In this document: positions 9,542-18,180 of the stretch, in pieces
Layout: each line of letters opens with the position of its first letter
How positions within the stretch are numbered: the stretch's first letter is position 1
Source of the DNA: JAZDEY01 sp043808325 [NCBI: Candidatus Eiseniibacteriota bacterium]
Lineage (GTDB): Bacteria > Arandabacterota > Arandabacteria > Arandabacterales
Assembly: GCA_043808325.1 (NCBI GenBank)
Contig: JAZDEY010000033.1
Span: 42,334-106,333, forward strand
Length of the DNA: 64,000 nt
Direction: 5' to 3'
Notes under the pieces: model-generated
Databases searched by the model: none
What the model was told of the DNA's origin: nothing
Seen by the model: the letters and a program-made list of their open reading frames with translations, nothing else
Made by a program: the position numbers and the translations under genes

Positions 9542-10120
9542 TCACTTGCGCGATGCGACCGCCAGATTGGCGAGTCGATCCGCCTCTTTATTGTCGGCCC
9601 GACCAATCGCTTTGATGTCGAAACTCTCGAATTGCGTCGTCAGCTGTTTGAGGTTCCAGTAGAGCGTCGCGAGGTTCGGGCTTTTGACCTTATACCCACC
9701 CTTAATCTGATTGGCCAAGAGGGTGCTGTCAACTCTTAATTCGATTGCGCGCACGCCCAGCTCCAGGGCGCGCGTGAGGGCCAGGATCGCACCCTCGTAC
9801 TCCGCCACGTTGTTGGTGGCCTGGCCCAGGTACTTGTGATCCTCAAGCACGACTTCACCGGCCTCGTCCACGAGGAGCACTCCGCAGCCGGCATGTCCGG
9901 GATTGCCGATCGAGGCCCCATCGGAGTAGGCTATGATGCGTCCGATCGGGCCCGCACCGCGGGTCTGGCCCTTCTTGGAACGGGCAGGCGTGTGCTCGGC
10001 AAGCGCAAAGATCTCGTCTGCGAGAGCCTTGCGCGAGGGGTAACCGGCTTCCTTCCATATGTCGGCCAGGGCTTGCCCTCCGGCAAGCAGCCTCAGGGCG
10101 CAGGAGATATCGCCGCTCAA
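9542..10120 (-). CDS. Ribonuclease HI family protein with N-terminal extension
   Basis: A 192-residue protein whose residues from about 64 onward form an RNase H fold. The four acidic catalytic residues are visible: Asp in AYSDGASIGN, Glu in NVAEYEGAIL, Asp in LRVDSTLL and Asp in GRADNKEADRLA. It should cut RNA in RNA-DNA hybrids, as in primer removal and R-loop clearance. The first 60 residues are an extension with no motif I recognise, rich in Lys and Ala. The likely TTG start overlaps the stop of the zinc-ribbon gene (TTGA), suggesting coupling. A pairing of RNase HI with this zinc-ribbon family recurs in bacterial genomes. Confidence 0.88.
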   Translation of the reverse strand: MSGDISCALRLLAGGQALADIWKEAGYPSRKALADEIFALAEHTPARSKKGQTRGAGPIGRIIAYSDGASIGNPGHAGCGVLLVDEAGEVVLEDHKYLGQATNNVAEYEGAILALTRALELGVRAIELRVDSTLLANQIKGGYKVKSPNLATLYWNLKQLTTQFESFDIKAIGRADNKEADRLANLAVASRK

Positions 10121-10830
10121 GGCTCATCCCCTCGCCAGAGAATAATCCTGCCGCATCCTTCACAGCTGTTCACTCGATCGCTGCGTCTCAAGATCTGCAT
10201 CTCCTGAGGAGGGATCCTGCGGAAGCAGCCGCCACAGGCGCCGTTCTTGACCAGGGTCACCGCCAACCCATCTTTGTTTTCCCGTATCCTCTCATATCTT
10301 GTGAGCAGCGCGGAGTCGACCCCGGAGACCAGATTCTGTCTCTCAGCAGTCTTGGCCGCAATCGCTTGACCCAGGTCTCGAGCCTTCTTATCAAGCGCGG
10401 CGTGCCCCGCCTTGACTTGCTCCGTCGCGGCCTTAAGGGCTCTCTCATCCTCGACGCGGGCCGCAGTCGTCCTCTCGGCGCGTTCGAGAATCTCAAGAAC
10501 CTCGTCTTCGAGTTTCGAGATCTGCCCGTCAAGACCGGCTATCTCGTGCTGCAGCGCGTCGTATTCGCGGTTGCTCTTAACCTGGTAGAGCTGGCCCTGG
10601 AACTTGGCCTTCTTTCCACCGATGGACTCAAGATCGATCTCTTTCTCCTTTCTCAGTTTCGCCAGGTCAAGTGATTCCTGCTTATGCGCCTTGACCCTGA
10701 TCTCGATCTCGTGGAGCTGGCTCTCGAGGTCGAGTTTCTGCTGAGGTAGGGCGTCCTCTTCCGATCTCAAGTCGTCGATCTCGTCGTCAAGCTCCTGAAG
10801 CTGGAAAAGCAGGTCTATCGTCTGCTTCAT
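10117..10830 (-). CDS. Coiled-coil protein with C4-type zinc ribbon (DUF164/CT398-like)
   Basis: A 237-residue protein with a long coiled coil (about residues 5-180, with dense heptads of Leu, Glu and Lys) followed by a zinc ribbon whose two cysteine knuckles read CGGCFRR and CEGCGR (about 198-228). This layout is the zf-RING_7/DUF164 family. A chlamydial member (CT398) has been structurally studied and linked to sigma-54 and secretion, but the general function is unknown. The ATG is preceded by GAAGGGG. It is the first gene after the tRNA terminator and is coupled to the RNase H gene. Confidence 0.85.
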   Translation of the reverse strand: MKQTIDLLFQLQELDDEIDDLRSEEDALPQQKLDLESQLHEIEIRVKAHKQESLDLAKLRKEKEIDLESIGGKKAKFQGQLYQVKSNREYDALQHEIAGLDGQISKLEDEVLEILERAERTTAARVEDERALKAATEQVKAGHAALDKKARDLGQAIAAKTAERQNLVSGVDSALLTRYERIRENKDGLAVTLVKNGACGGCFRRIPPQEMQILRRSDRVNSCEGCGRIILWRGDEP

Positions 10831-10876
10831 GAAGTTACCCCTTCCTTCCCCACCCTTGAGGGCAAGAAAGTCCTAA

Positions 10877-10915
10877 GAAAAGCAAAAAGGCGTGTACCGG
10901 CTGCGGCACACGCCT
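10877..10915 (-). terminator. Rho-independent terminator after the tRNA pair
   Basis: On the minus strand AGGCGTGT (10915-10908) pairs with ACACGCCT (10895-10888) around an 11-12 nt loop, followed by TTTTTGCTTTTC. It lies downstream of tRNA-Val and upstream of the zinc-ribbon gene, so it should end the tRNA transcript and possibly read-through from rpoD. Confidence 0.85.
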
Positions 10916-11009
10916 CTCGGGTCGCTCGTCGACCTCGATCTCCCAGACTTTTCTACATTTCTTTAATCGATCCAGCATCTCTCACATCGATCCGGCATCG
11001 TCACGCAAA

Positions 11010-11086
11010 TGGTGGGCGATACTGGGATTGAACCAGTGACCTCCCGCGTGTGAGGCGGGCGCTCTAAACCGCTGAGCTAATCGCCC
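11010..11086 (-). tRNA. tRNA-Val (CAC)
   Basis: The minus strand folds as a normal cloverleaf: acceptor GGGCGAT/ATCGCCC, D-arm GCTC..GAGC, anticodon loop CTCACAC giving anticodon CAC (codon GTG), T-arm ACTGG-TTCAATC-CCAGT. The discriminator A and the 3' CCA are encoded. It follows a CAT tRNA by 25 nt and is probably cotranscribed with it. Confidence 0.95.
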
Positions 11087-11111
11087 TTGTCTCCAGAGAT
11101 CCTATAAAAAT

Positions 11112-11188
11112 TGGTGGGCCCACTAGGTCTCGAACCTAGGACCTTCCGGTTATGAGCCGGGCGCTCTGACCAACTGAGCTATGGGCCC
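11112..11188 (-). tRNA. tRNA with CAT anticodon (Met elongator or Ile2)
   Basis: Cloverleaf on the minus strand with acceptor GGGCCCA/TGGGCCC, anticodon stem CCCGG/CCGGG-like pairing, loop CTCATAA (anticodon CAT) and T-arm CTAGG-TTCGAGA-CCTAG. The CCA is encoded. A CAT anticodon in a normal acceptor stem without the initiator C1-A72 mismatch means either elongator tRNA-Met or tRNA-Ile2, which TilS changes to lysidine. The loop and stem context also resembles bacterial Ile2 tRNAs, so I leave both open. Confidence 0.93.
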
Positions 11189-11198
11189 CACTGGCCTT

Positions 11199-11225
11199 TT
11201 TATAACATGCCCCTGGCATAATCAA
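11199..11225 (-). promoter_or_regulatory. Promoter for the tRNA pair
   Basis: TTGATT (11225-11220) and TATAAA (11204-11199) on the minus strand, 15 nt apart, end about 11 nt before the mature 5' end of the CAT tRNA. The spacer contains the palindrome ATGCC-AGG-GGCAT. Confidence 0.55.
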
Positions 11226-11244
11226 GCTAAAACTGGCCTGCGTT

Positions 11245-12990
11245 TCAGGGCACATCTATGTAACCGGTGAGTTTCCTGGCCCGGGACGGGTGCTTGAGTT
11301 TCCGAAGGGCCTTCGCCTCGATTTGCCGCACCCTCTCACGTGTCACATTGAAGATGCTGCCCACCTCTTCAAGCGTTCTCGGGCAGCCGTCACCGAGCCC
11401 GAACCTGAGTCTTATCACCTTCTCTTCGCGCCGCGTCAGGGTCGAGAGCACGCTGCTCATTGCTTCCTGAAGCATCACGAAAGCCGCCGATTGGGCCGGA
11501 GACACCACGCGGGTATCCTCGATGAAGTCACCCAGATTGCTGTCCTCATCTTCACCTATCGGCCGATCGAGCGATATGGGTTCCTGGGCGGCCTTAAGGA
11601 CGCTCTTCACTTTGTCGGCCGGCAGATCAAGGTTCTTGGCGATTTCCTCAGGCGAGGGCTCACGCCCATATTCCTGGACGAGCCGCCGGGAAGCGCGAAG
11701 CACCTTGTTTATGGCCTCGATCATGTGGACGGGCACTCGGATCGTTCGCGCCTGATCGGCGATCGCCCGCGTTATGGCCTGCCTGATCCACCAGGTCGCA
11801 TAGGTGGAGAATTTGTAGCCTTTCTTGTAGTCGAATTTCTCGACCGCGCGCATGAGGCCGCTGTTGCCTTCCTGAATCAGATCGAGGAACTCGAGACCCC
11901 GGTTGACATAGCGCTTGGCAATCGAGATCACCAGCCGGACATTGGCCTCGACCATCCGCTTCTTGCCGTCGTTGACCATCAGCTCGCCTACTTCGATCTC
12001 CTTTACGAGATGAAGCAGCTCGCGAGCGGTCATCCGTGCTTCGACCTCAACTCGCCGCGCTTTCCTCCTGGCGTTTCTTATGCGTTTCTCGAAATTCTTG
12101 GCTTCCTGGGACGTGATGTCTGCGGACTTCAGCGCCTTCTTGGCCTTGGCGCCACCCCGCGAAGCAAGCCGGGCCAGTTCAAGAATCATGACCGCTTCGC
12201 ACGCGGCTTCCTTCTCAACGTCCTGAACCTCTTTGTCGCACTCCGATATGCGTGCCGCGAGACTTCTCGGCCGATCGGCAAGCTTATCGATCTGCTGGCG
12301 ATGGAGCCTCAAGTTGGCCAGCTCCTTGAGCCTGCGGCCCAGCAGCCGTTCCAGCTGAGTACGATAATGCTTCTCCTTTTTCTTGCCGGCCCTGGTCAGG
12401 AGTTTCTTCTCGACCCGCTCGATGTCTTCGTTCAGCCTCAGGACTTTCTTGATGTACCTGAGGGCCCTGTGTTTCTCCCTGCGGCCGGTGTACATCGGCC
12501 CCCATGCTCCGACATCGACCTGGAGAAAATCCTCGATCTTTATCTTGCCCTTATCGAGGCGCTGGCCGAGAACGCTCAGATCCCGGAAGGACGTCGGACA
12601 GCTGAAGACCGCCCGCTCCACCCGGGTCTGACCTTCCTCAATCTGCTTGGCCAGCCTGATCTCGCCCTCACGGTCAAGCAAAGGAACCTTGCCCATCTCC
12701 TTCAAGTACATCCTGATAGGATCGTCGTAGCGAGCGCCCTGGCTGACCATCTGGGCCTCGACCTTCTTGGCCTTCTCCTTCTCATCCTTGGCCCGCTTCT
12801 GAAAGGCTTCTTCCGGCGTGTCCACCACGACGATCTTCATGTCGCGAAACATTATGGTCACCCGGTCCATGTCATCGACAGTGGCGTCGATACCGAGGCA
12901 CTCGTTGATCTGGTCCCAAGTGATGTACTTCTGCCTCACGCCGAGCTCTTTTAGGCCTCTTACTATCTCCGGCCTCAATCCAGATTTCAT
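11245..12990 (-). CDS. rpoD: RNA polymerase primary sigma factor (sigma-70)
   Basis: A 581-residue group 1 sigma factor. Region 1.1-like sequence occupies about residues 1-80. Region 1.2 ([16 protein letters not shown]) is near 95-110. A charged non-conserved insert spans about 150-330. Region 2 includes [20 protein letters not shown] and [11 protein letters not shown]. Region 3 follows, and region 4 ends with the helix-turn-helix [20 protein letters not shown]. It is the last protein gene of the rpsU-yqeY-mutS2-dnaG-rpoD run, 46 nt after dnaG. An AAAGGAG ribosome-binding site precedes the ATG. Sigma-70-like promoters (TTGACA/TATAAT) found in this window fit this factor. Confidence 0.96.
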   Translation of the reverse strand: MKSGLRPEIVRGLKELGVRQKYITWDQINECLGIDATVDDMDRVTIMFRDMKIVVVDTPEEAFQKRAKDEKEKAKKVEAQMVSQGARYDDPIRMYLKEMGKVPLLDREGEIRLAKQIEEGQTRVERAVFSCPTSFRDLSVLGQRLDKGKIKIEDFLQVDVGAWGPMYTGRREKHRALRYIKKVLRLNEDIERVEKKLLTRAGKKKEKHYRTQLERLLGRRLKELANLRLHRQQIDKLADRPRSLAARISECDKEVQDVEKEAACEAVMILELARLASRGGAKAKKALKSADITSQEAKNFEKRIRNARRKARRVEVEARMTARELLHLVKEIEVGELMVNDGKKRMVEANVRLVISIAKRYVNRGLEFLDLIQEGNSGLMRAVEKFDYKKGYKFSTYATWWIRQAITRAIADQARTIRVPVHMIEAINKVLRASRRLVQEYGREPSPEEIAKNLDLPADKVKSVLKAAQEPISLDRPIGEDEDSNLGDFIEDTRVVSPAQSAAFVMLQEAMSSVLSTLTRREEKVIRLRFGLGDGCPRTLEEVGSIFNVTRERVRQIEAKALRKLKHPSRARKLTGYIDVP

Positions 12991-13036
12991 CTCCTGCTTT
13001 CTCCTTTCCCTTTAGTGTAAGCCGCTTACCTAAAGG

Positions 13037-14785
13037 TTAGGTCGAAAGTAGCCTGAGTTCGTGAGCAAGTTCCTGTCTCCGAGCAAGCAGCGTTCCCAAG
13101 AGATTTTGATCGCCTTCGTTTTCCGCCGTGCGGATTTGCTTTCGCAGAAGTTCAATATCTCTTGTGAGCATGCGCTTCTTCATGCAAAGGATATGATCGG
13201 ATACCATGCGTTCGGGGTCACCGGCGGCATGGGCCACAACCGAGCAATCGATAAGGAGACTCCTGGTCGGGCCGTCTTCCAGCACCGTCAGGAGCGCACT
13301 GGCCTCGCAGCCGAGCCCCCGAGATCTTCTGTCCAGTATTGTCTCGGCGATCTTTCGCATCCTGTGGTCCAGGAAATCCGACGGTGATAGACTCTCGAAC
13401 ACCCTCTCAGCCCGCTCCGGAAAACCGATCAGTATAGAAATTAGGGATTTCTCAATCTTATCGCAAGGGGCGAGCCCATTATCTTTGATTTCGGCAGGCC
13501 CTTTCTCGGCCGGCCTTTCCTTTGGCTTGGCCATGCCGGCAAGTGCTCTCGTGAGAGCTGCCTGGCCGACACCGCTGCCATCGGCCAGGCGCTTTGTATC
13601 AAGCGAGGCCCTAATCGGGTCTCTTATTCTACTGATTATGCCCAGCGCGAACTTGACTATGTCTTCCTTGTCCTCGCCCCCGCCCTCGGAAAGCACGAAG
13701 TCCACGTAATGGGCCGCGTCGCCCAGGAGTTTCACAAGGGCCTCCCTGCCGCTTCGGCGCACGAAGGAATCGGGATCCTGTCCCTGGGGGAGCCGGGTAA
13801 CCCTGGTCTTGAGATCGGCCTCGGCGGCCACCGCGCAGGCTCGCAGGGTCGCAATCCTGCCGGCTTCGTCGCCGTCGTACAGGAAGACGGCCGTGTCGCA
13901 GTAGCGCCTGAGACTGCGCCCCTGTTCGGCGGTAAACGCCGTACCGAGAGAAGCCACGGCATTTTGCAGGCCGTTGGTGTGCAGCGCAATCACGTCCATA
14001 TAGCCTTCGACCACTATGGCGAGGCCTTCGGCACGGATCTCATTCTTGGCGGTATGGATTCCATAGAGCGTATTGGATTTCCGGAAGACCCGCGTCTCGG
14101 GTGAGTTGAGATACTTGGGTTGGGAGGAGTCCAGCACTCGGCCGCCGAACCCCAGGATTCGCCCGCCGGCGCTTACTATTGGGAAGATGAGGCGCCGCCT
14201 GAAGAGATCGCGCATCTCCCGCCCACTCCCAACTGCAAGCCCCAACGCCGCGAGTTTGGCTTCGTCGATCTTGTAACGTCGCGCCTCCTGCAGGAGGAGA
14301 TTCCCCTCGGAGGGCGCATAGCCCAGCATGAACTCGTTCTCGGTAGCTTCATCTATGCCCCGCGACCTCAAGTATGCTCGCGCCTGAGTTCCCTCCTTTG
14401 TGGCCGACATCGCAGCACTGTACACCTTGGCGGCAAGGGCATTGAGCCTGTAAGCAAAATCCACATCCGACCCGACCTGGGGTCCGGTTCTAGGGACCGG
14501 AATTCCGTAACGCTTGGCGAGGGCGCGAACGGCTTCGGGGAACGTGACACTCTCGTACTGCATCAGGAAGTTGATAACGTTGCCGCCGGCTCCGCATCCG
14601 AAACAATGATAGATCTGCTTCTCCCGGCTCACTACGAAGGACGGAGTTTTCTCGGGATGAAACGGGCACAGCGCCTTGAAGCTCTTGCCGGTCTGCTTCA
14701 GGGTCACGTGGTCGGAGATCACCTCCACGATATCGGCGGCCTCTCTGACCTTGTCGACGACATCTTCAGGAATCGAAAATGCCAT
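13037..14785 (-). CDS. dnaG: DNA primase
   Basis: A 582-residue primase that lays RNA primers at the replication fork. The N-terminal CHC2 zinc finger reads CPFH...CFGCGAGG (about residues 40-68). The core RNA-polymerase domain with GFGGRVL follows. Toprim comes next, with EGYMDVIAL and the acidic YDGDEAG. The C-terminal third is the helical DnaB-interacting region. I prefer the ATG at 14785, which has AAGGAG 6 nt upstream inside the end of mutS2; a GTG two codons earlier overlaps the mutS2 stop. Its place before rpoD is the classic macromolecular-synthesis order. Confidence 0.96.
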   Translation of the reverse strand: MAFSIPEDVVDKVREAADIVEVISDHVTLKQTGKSFKALCPFHPEKTPSFVVSREKQIYHCFGCGAGGNVINFLMQYESVTFPEAVRALAKRYGIPVPRTGPQVGSDVDFAYRLNALAAKVYSAAMSATKEGTQARAYLRSRGIDEATENEFMLGYAPSEGNLLLQEARRYKIDEAKLAALGLAVGSGREMRDLFRRRLIFPIVSAGGRILGFGGRVLDSSQPKYLNSPETRVFRKSNTLYGIHTAKNEIRAEGLAIVVEGYMDVIALHTNGLQNAVASLGTAFTAEQGRSLRRYCDTAVFLYDGDEAGRIATLRACAVAAEADLKTRVTRLPQGQDPDSFVRRSGREALVKLLGDAAHYVDFVLSEGGGEDKEDIVKFALGIISRIRDPIRASLDTKRLADGSGVGQAALTRALAGMAKPKERPAEKGPAEIKDNGLAPCDKIEKSLISILIGFPERAERVFESLSPSDFLDHRMRKIAETILDRRSRGLGCEASALLTVLEDGPTRSLLIDCSVVAHAAGDPERMVSDHILCMKKRMLTRDIELLRKQIRTAENEGDQNLLGTLLARRQELAHELRLLST

Positions 14786-14787
14786 CG

Positions 14788-17208
14788 TCACTCCTTTTCA
14801 AGATCGATTATCGTGACCCCCGTGCCGCCCTCGCCCGAGTCCCCGAACCTGTGAGACTTGACCCTGGGATGCGCGGCAAGCATCTCGGCGATCCGCCGCG
14901 CCAGGACGCCCTTGCCTTTGCCGTGGATTACCCTCACAAAGGGAAGCCCGCACAAGGCTGCATCATCAAGGTACTTGTCCACAATCTCCCAGGCATCTTC
15001 GGCAGTCATACCTCGAACGTCAAGCTCCGGAGGCACCACCTTGGCTTCGAAACGTACCCCGCCCGCAGGCTTGGGCGCAGCGGCCACACCGGGTTCGAAG
15101 AGATCGCCGGCGCCGACCTCGGCCCGCATGGCCCCCACTATCACCTCGACCCTGCCCTTCGCATCGGGGCCTCGGACGATCACGCCTTCGCTTGCCAGAG
15201 GCTTAACGTAGGTTCTCGCCCCGACGGCGACCTGCCGCAAAGGCTCTCGGGGCGAGCGCGGGGCTTCCATCTCCTGGATCGCCTCTGTGAGTCGCCAGGC
15301 CTCTTCCCGGATCTGCTTCTCAATCACCTTGGCAGCCTGCGGCGCCCTCGAGGCTCGAGCCTCCCTGCGCTCCTCGAGCTCCTTGCGCTCCTCGAGTTCC
15401 TTGAGCTCCTTGAGTTCCCGCACCACCTTCTCGGCGGTTCGCTTGGCCTCCTCGACAATGCCCCGCGCATCCTTCAAGGCCTGCTTGCGCAGATCCCTTT
15501 CGTGGGTCTTTATCTCATCCAGCCTGCCCTCGTACTCGGCCAGAATCTCATCGGCCCTCCGGTGCTTGGCCTCGACCGTCGCCTCCTCCTCTTCGATTTT
15601 CCTTATCTTCTCCAAGAGATCGCGGCTCAGGTCTTCGAGGTTGACGCGATCGCCGCCGCAGTAGGCTCTGGCCCTCGCAAGCGTGGCCTCATCCAGTCCC
15701 ATCCGCGAGGCAATCTCAAAAGCGTGGCTCGCACCCGGCACACCCTGGATCAGCCGGTATGTGGGCTCGAGATTGCGGCTGTCGAACTCCATCGATGCAT
15801 TCTCAAGCAGCGGGTTCTCATGCGCCAGGACTTTGAGATCCATATGATGGGTGGTCGCAACCAGCGTCGCTCCCTTGCCAAGGAGTTCCTCGATCACAGC
15901 CCGGGCAAGCGCGGTGCCCTCTGCCGGATCGGTGCCTGCGCCGATCTCATCTAAGAGCACCAGGGCGTCGTTGTCGGCATTGTCCAGCACTTTGATGATG
16001 TTCCTCATGTGCGAGGAGAAGGTGCTGAGGCTTAGCTCTATCGATTGCTCATCGCCTATATCGACATAGATCTTGCCGAACAGTGAGATCACGGTGCCGT
16101 CGCCGCAAGGTATATGAAGGCCCGTCTTCGCGAGCAAGGTCATGATGCCGAGGGTCTTCAGGGCGACGGTCTTACCTCCGGCGTTGGGCCCCGTGATAAT
16201 CAGACCGCGCTTTTCGGGTCCCAGGACGATATCGATCGGGACGATGCCGCCGTTGGTCTTGTGCTTCTGGGTTTCAATCAGGATGGGATGTCTTCCGGCA
16301 CGCATCACAATCCTGCCGTCGCAATTGAGGTCGGGCTCGGTGCAGCTGAACTCCATGCTGAACCTGGCCGCGGCGAGAATCATGTCCAGCCTGAAGAGCA
16401 CTTCCATGTTGGAGGCGAGTTGGTCGCTGGCCTCTCCGACTGAGCGCGTAAGAGCGGCGAGGATCCTCAGGATCTCGTCTTTCTCGTCCATCTCAAGGCT
16501 GCGGAGCGTGTTATTAAGGAGAACGGTCTCCATCGGCTCTATGAAGACGGTCGATCCACTCTGAGAGGTATCGTGCACGATGCCCGGCAGTTTGGTCTTG
16601 GCCTCGGCTCTGACGGGGACCACGTATCTGCCGCTTCTTATTGTGATCAGACTTTCCTGGAGGTGCTGGCGAAGATTCTCGCGCGCAAGAATGTCCTGCA
16701 GGGTCGAGGAAATCCGCGCGGTGACTTTGACTTTCTCCTGCCTTATCTTCTTGAGGTGAGCCGACGCGGTGTCGCGGATGTTGGTGTCTTCATCGATGGC
16801 GGAATCAATCGCGCGTTCGAGCCCCCCAAGATCCGCCAACCTCAAGGCCACTTGACCCAGAAGCGGGGTCTTCTCGACATTCTCGGAGAAGAACTTCTTG
16901 GTGAGGCGCGCGGTCCGCGCGGTCTGGCCTATCGCAAGGAGCGTCCGGGCATCGAGCACGGCACCGGCGGTTCGGGCTTTGCCCACGGCGTCCCGGGTGT
17001 CGACCGCGCCACCCAGCGGAGGAATCTTCCCCCATTCCAGGAGCGACCTCATCTCCGAGACCAACTTCAGGCGACGAGTGGCCTCGGCGAGATCTGCGAG
17101 CGGCTCGAGCGCCAAGACCCTCTCTCGGCCGGCGTCGGATGATGCATAGCGGGCAACCAGGACCAGGACTTTATCGTACTCAAGCGTGCGGATAGTATGT
17201 CTATCCAT
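14788..17208 (-). CDS. mutS2: Endonuclease MutS2
   Basis: An 806-residue MutS2: N-terminal core/clamp region, ATPase with Walker A TGPNAGGKT (about residues 338-346) and Walker B LVLLDEIGAGTDP, a KOW-like and coiled-coil stretch very rich in Glu, Lys and Arg (about 515-640), and a C-terminal Smr nuclease domain with LDVRGMTAEDA and VRVIHGKGKGVL (about 727-806). MutS2 acts on branched DNA and, in some bacteria, on collided ribosomes rather than in mismatch repair. It has no mismatch-recognition domain I. It lies inside the rpsU-dnaG-rpoD block and overlaps the GTG alternative start of dnaG. Confidence 0.95.
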   Translation of the reverse strand: MDRHTIRTLEYDKVLVLVARYASSDAGRERVLALEPLADLAEATRRLKLVSEMRSLLEWGKIPPLGGAVDTRDAVGKARTAGAVLDARTLLAIGQTARTARLTKKFFSENVEKTPLLGQVALRLADLGGLERAIDSAIDEDTNIRDTASAHLKKIRQEKVKVTARISSTLQDILARENLRQHLQESLITIRSGRYVVPVRAEAKTKLPGIVHDTSQSGSTVFIEPMETVLLNNTLRSLEMDEKDEILRILAALTRSVGEASDQLASNMEVLFRLDMILAAARFSMEFSCTEPDLNCDGRIVMRAGRHPILIETQKHKTNGGIVPIDIVLGPEKRGLIITGPNAGGKTVALKTLGIMTLLAKTGLHIPCGDGTVISLFGKIYVDIGDEQSIELSLSTFSSHMRNIIKVLDNADNDALVLLDEIGAGTDPAEGTALARAVIEELLGKGATLVATTHHMDLKVLAHENPLLENASMEFDSRNLEPTYRLIQGVPGASHAFEIASRMGLDEATLARARAYCGGDRVNLEDLSRDLLEKIRKIEEEEATVEAKHRRADEILAEYEGRLDEIKTHERDLRKQALKDARGIVEEAKRTAEKVVRELKELKELEERKELEERREARASRAPQAAKVIEKQIREEAWRLTEAIQEMEAPRSPREPLRQVAVGARTYVKPLASEGVIVRGPDAKGRVEVIVGAMRAEVGAGDLFEPGVAAAPKPAGGVRFEAKVVPPELDVRGMTAEDAWEIVDKYLDDAALCGLPFVRVIHGKGKGVLARRIAEMLAAHPRVKSHRFGDSGEGGTGVTIIDLEKE

Positions 17209-17258
17209 GTACTATCCCTATGCGGGGTTCCAGAGAAGCCACGGCATAAGGGTGCAGC

Positions 17259-17714
17259 TCAGTCCTTTGCCTCGGCAAGCAGCTCCCTCACGATCCTGTT
17301 GACAAGGGAACCTTCGGCCCTGCCGGTGACCCTGGGCATCGTGGCCTTCATCACCTTGCCCAGGTCGTTAGGGCCGGTGGCGCCGACCTCTTTGATGGCT
17401 TCAGCGACAAGCGCCTTGATCTCGGCTTCGGAGAGCCTCGGAGGAAGATAGGTCTCGAGGATCTCGATCTCTTCTAGCTCGCGTGCCGCGAGGTCTTTCC
17501 GGCCGCCTTTATCGAAGAGGTCAATCGCTTCCTTGCGCTTTGCGACCTCGGACATGACGATTTTGTAGAACTCATCATCGGTGAGTTCGGCGCGCTTCTC
17601 GACCTGAGCCTCCTTGAGCCTAGTCCGAAGCAAGCGGATGACGCCAAGCCGCAGGCTCTCCCCTGCTTTCATCGCAGATATGAGGTCCTGACCAACCTTA
17701 TCCGTAAGACCCAT
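17259..17714 (-). CDS. yqeY: GatB/YqeY domain protein
   Basis: A 151-residue YqeY-family protein, resembling the tail domain of the GatB amidotransferase subunit that contacts tRNA. The C-terminal signature GPNDLGKVMKATMPRV (about residues 112-127) and the ETYLPPRLSEAEI segment are typical. The function is unproven and probably tRNA-related. It is regularly found between rpsU and dnaG. The ATG shares a base with the rpsU stop (TGATG), giving tight coupling. Confidence 0.92.
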   Translation of the reverse strand: MGLTDKVGQDLISAMKAGESLRLGVIRLLRTRLKEAQVEKRAELTDDEFYKIVMSEVAKRKEAIDLFDKGGRKDLAARELEEIEILETYLPPRLSEAEIKALVAEAIKEVGATGPNDLGKVMKATMPRVTGRAEGSLVNRIVRELLAEAKD

Positions 17715-17914
17715 CAGTAGCCTGCCTGCTGAGCCACCTTCTTCAGGAGCTTGCGTCTGGCAGCGAGGGTCTTGCGTTTCCTGCGCTCGCTAGGCTTCTC
17801 GAAGTGCTGGTGTCTCTTGTATTCTGACAAACGCCCGTCGCGTTCGCACACTTTCTTGAACCTTCGAAGAGCGCTCTCGAAGGACTCATGATCCTTCACT
17901 ATGATGCCACCCAA
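17714..17914 (-). CDS. rpsU: 30S ribosomal protein S21
   Basis: A small basic protein, 66 residues from the preferred TTG start. It has the S21 core: KDHESFESALRRFKKVCERDG, then a very basic tail (RRKRKTLAARRKLLKK). The frame is open further upstream to 17995, but that point lies inside the promoter described at 17995-18023, so the longer form cannot be translated from this transcript. The TTG at 17914 has GGAGGGGAGG 9-10 nt upstream and gives the usual S21 length. S21 sits near the 3' end of 16S rRNA and helps initiation. It leads the rpsU-yqeY-mutS2-dnaG-rpoD operon. Confidence 0.88.
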   Translation of the reverse strand: MGGIIVKDHESFESALRRFKKVCERDGRLSEYKRHQHFEKPSERRKRKTLAARRKLLKKVAQQAGY

Positions 17915-17994
17915 AAGGGCCACCTCCCCTCCATAATGCACAAAATAGTGCCCTGCCGGCACTTTCGACGTTTTGATCTCAATGCCAATAACCA

Positions 17995-18023
17995 AATATA
18001 GCAGACCGCCTTCAGGCTGTCAA
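17995..18023 (-). promoter_or_regulatory. Sigma-70 promoter of the rpsU-dnaG-rpoD operon
   Basis: TTGACA (18023-18018) and TATATT (18000-17995) on the minus strand with a 17-nt spacer. Transcription should start near 17988, leaving about 75 nt of leader before the S21 start at 17914. Confidence 0.8.
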
Positions 18024-18180
18024 GACGCTGCGTGATTTTGTGTGGTGACAGAGGCCGTCGCGAGATGCCGCCCAGGATATGACAGAGGTATAAGGCCATG
18101 CTATGCAATCAGGTAAGATGCGATTTGGCCGACCGGAGAACTCGGACATGCCCGGTGCCCCGGGTAAAGAGCGGCAAGCT

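Noticed and set aside
11290-12954. A 554-codon plus-strand frame opposite rpoD
   Set aside because: Same cause: antisense shadow of rpoD with no recognised motif.
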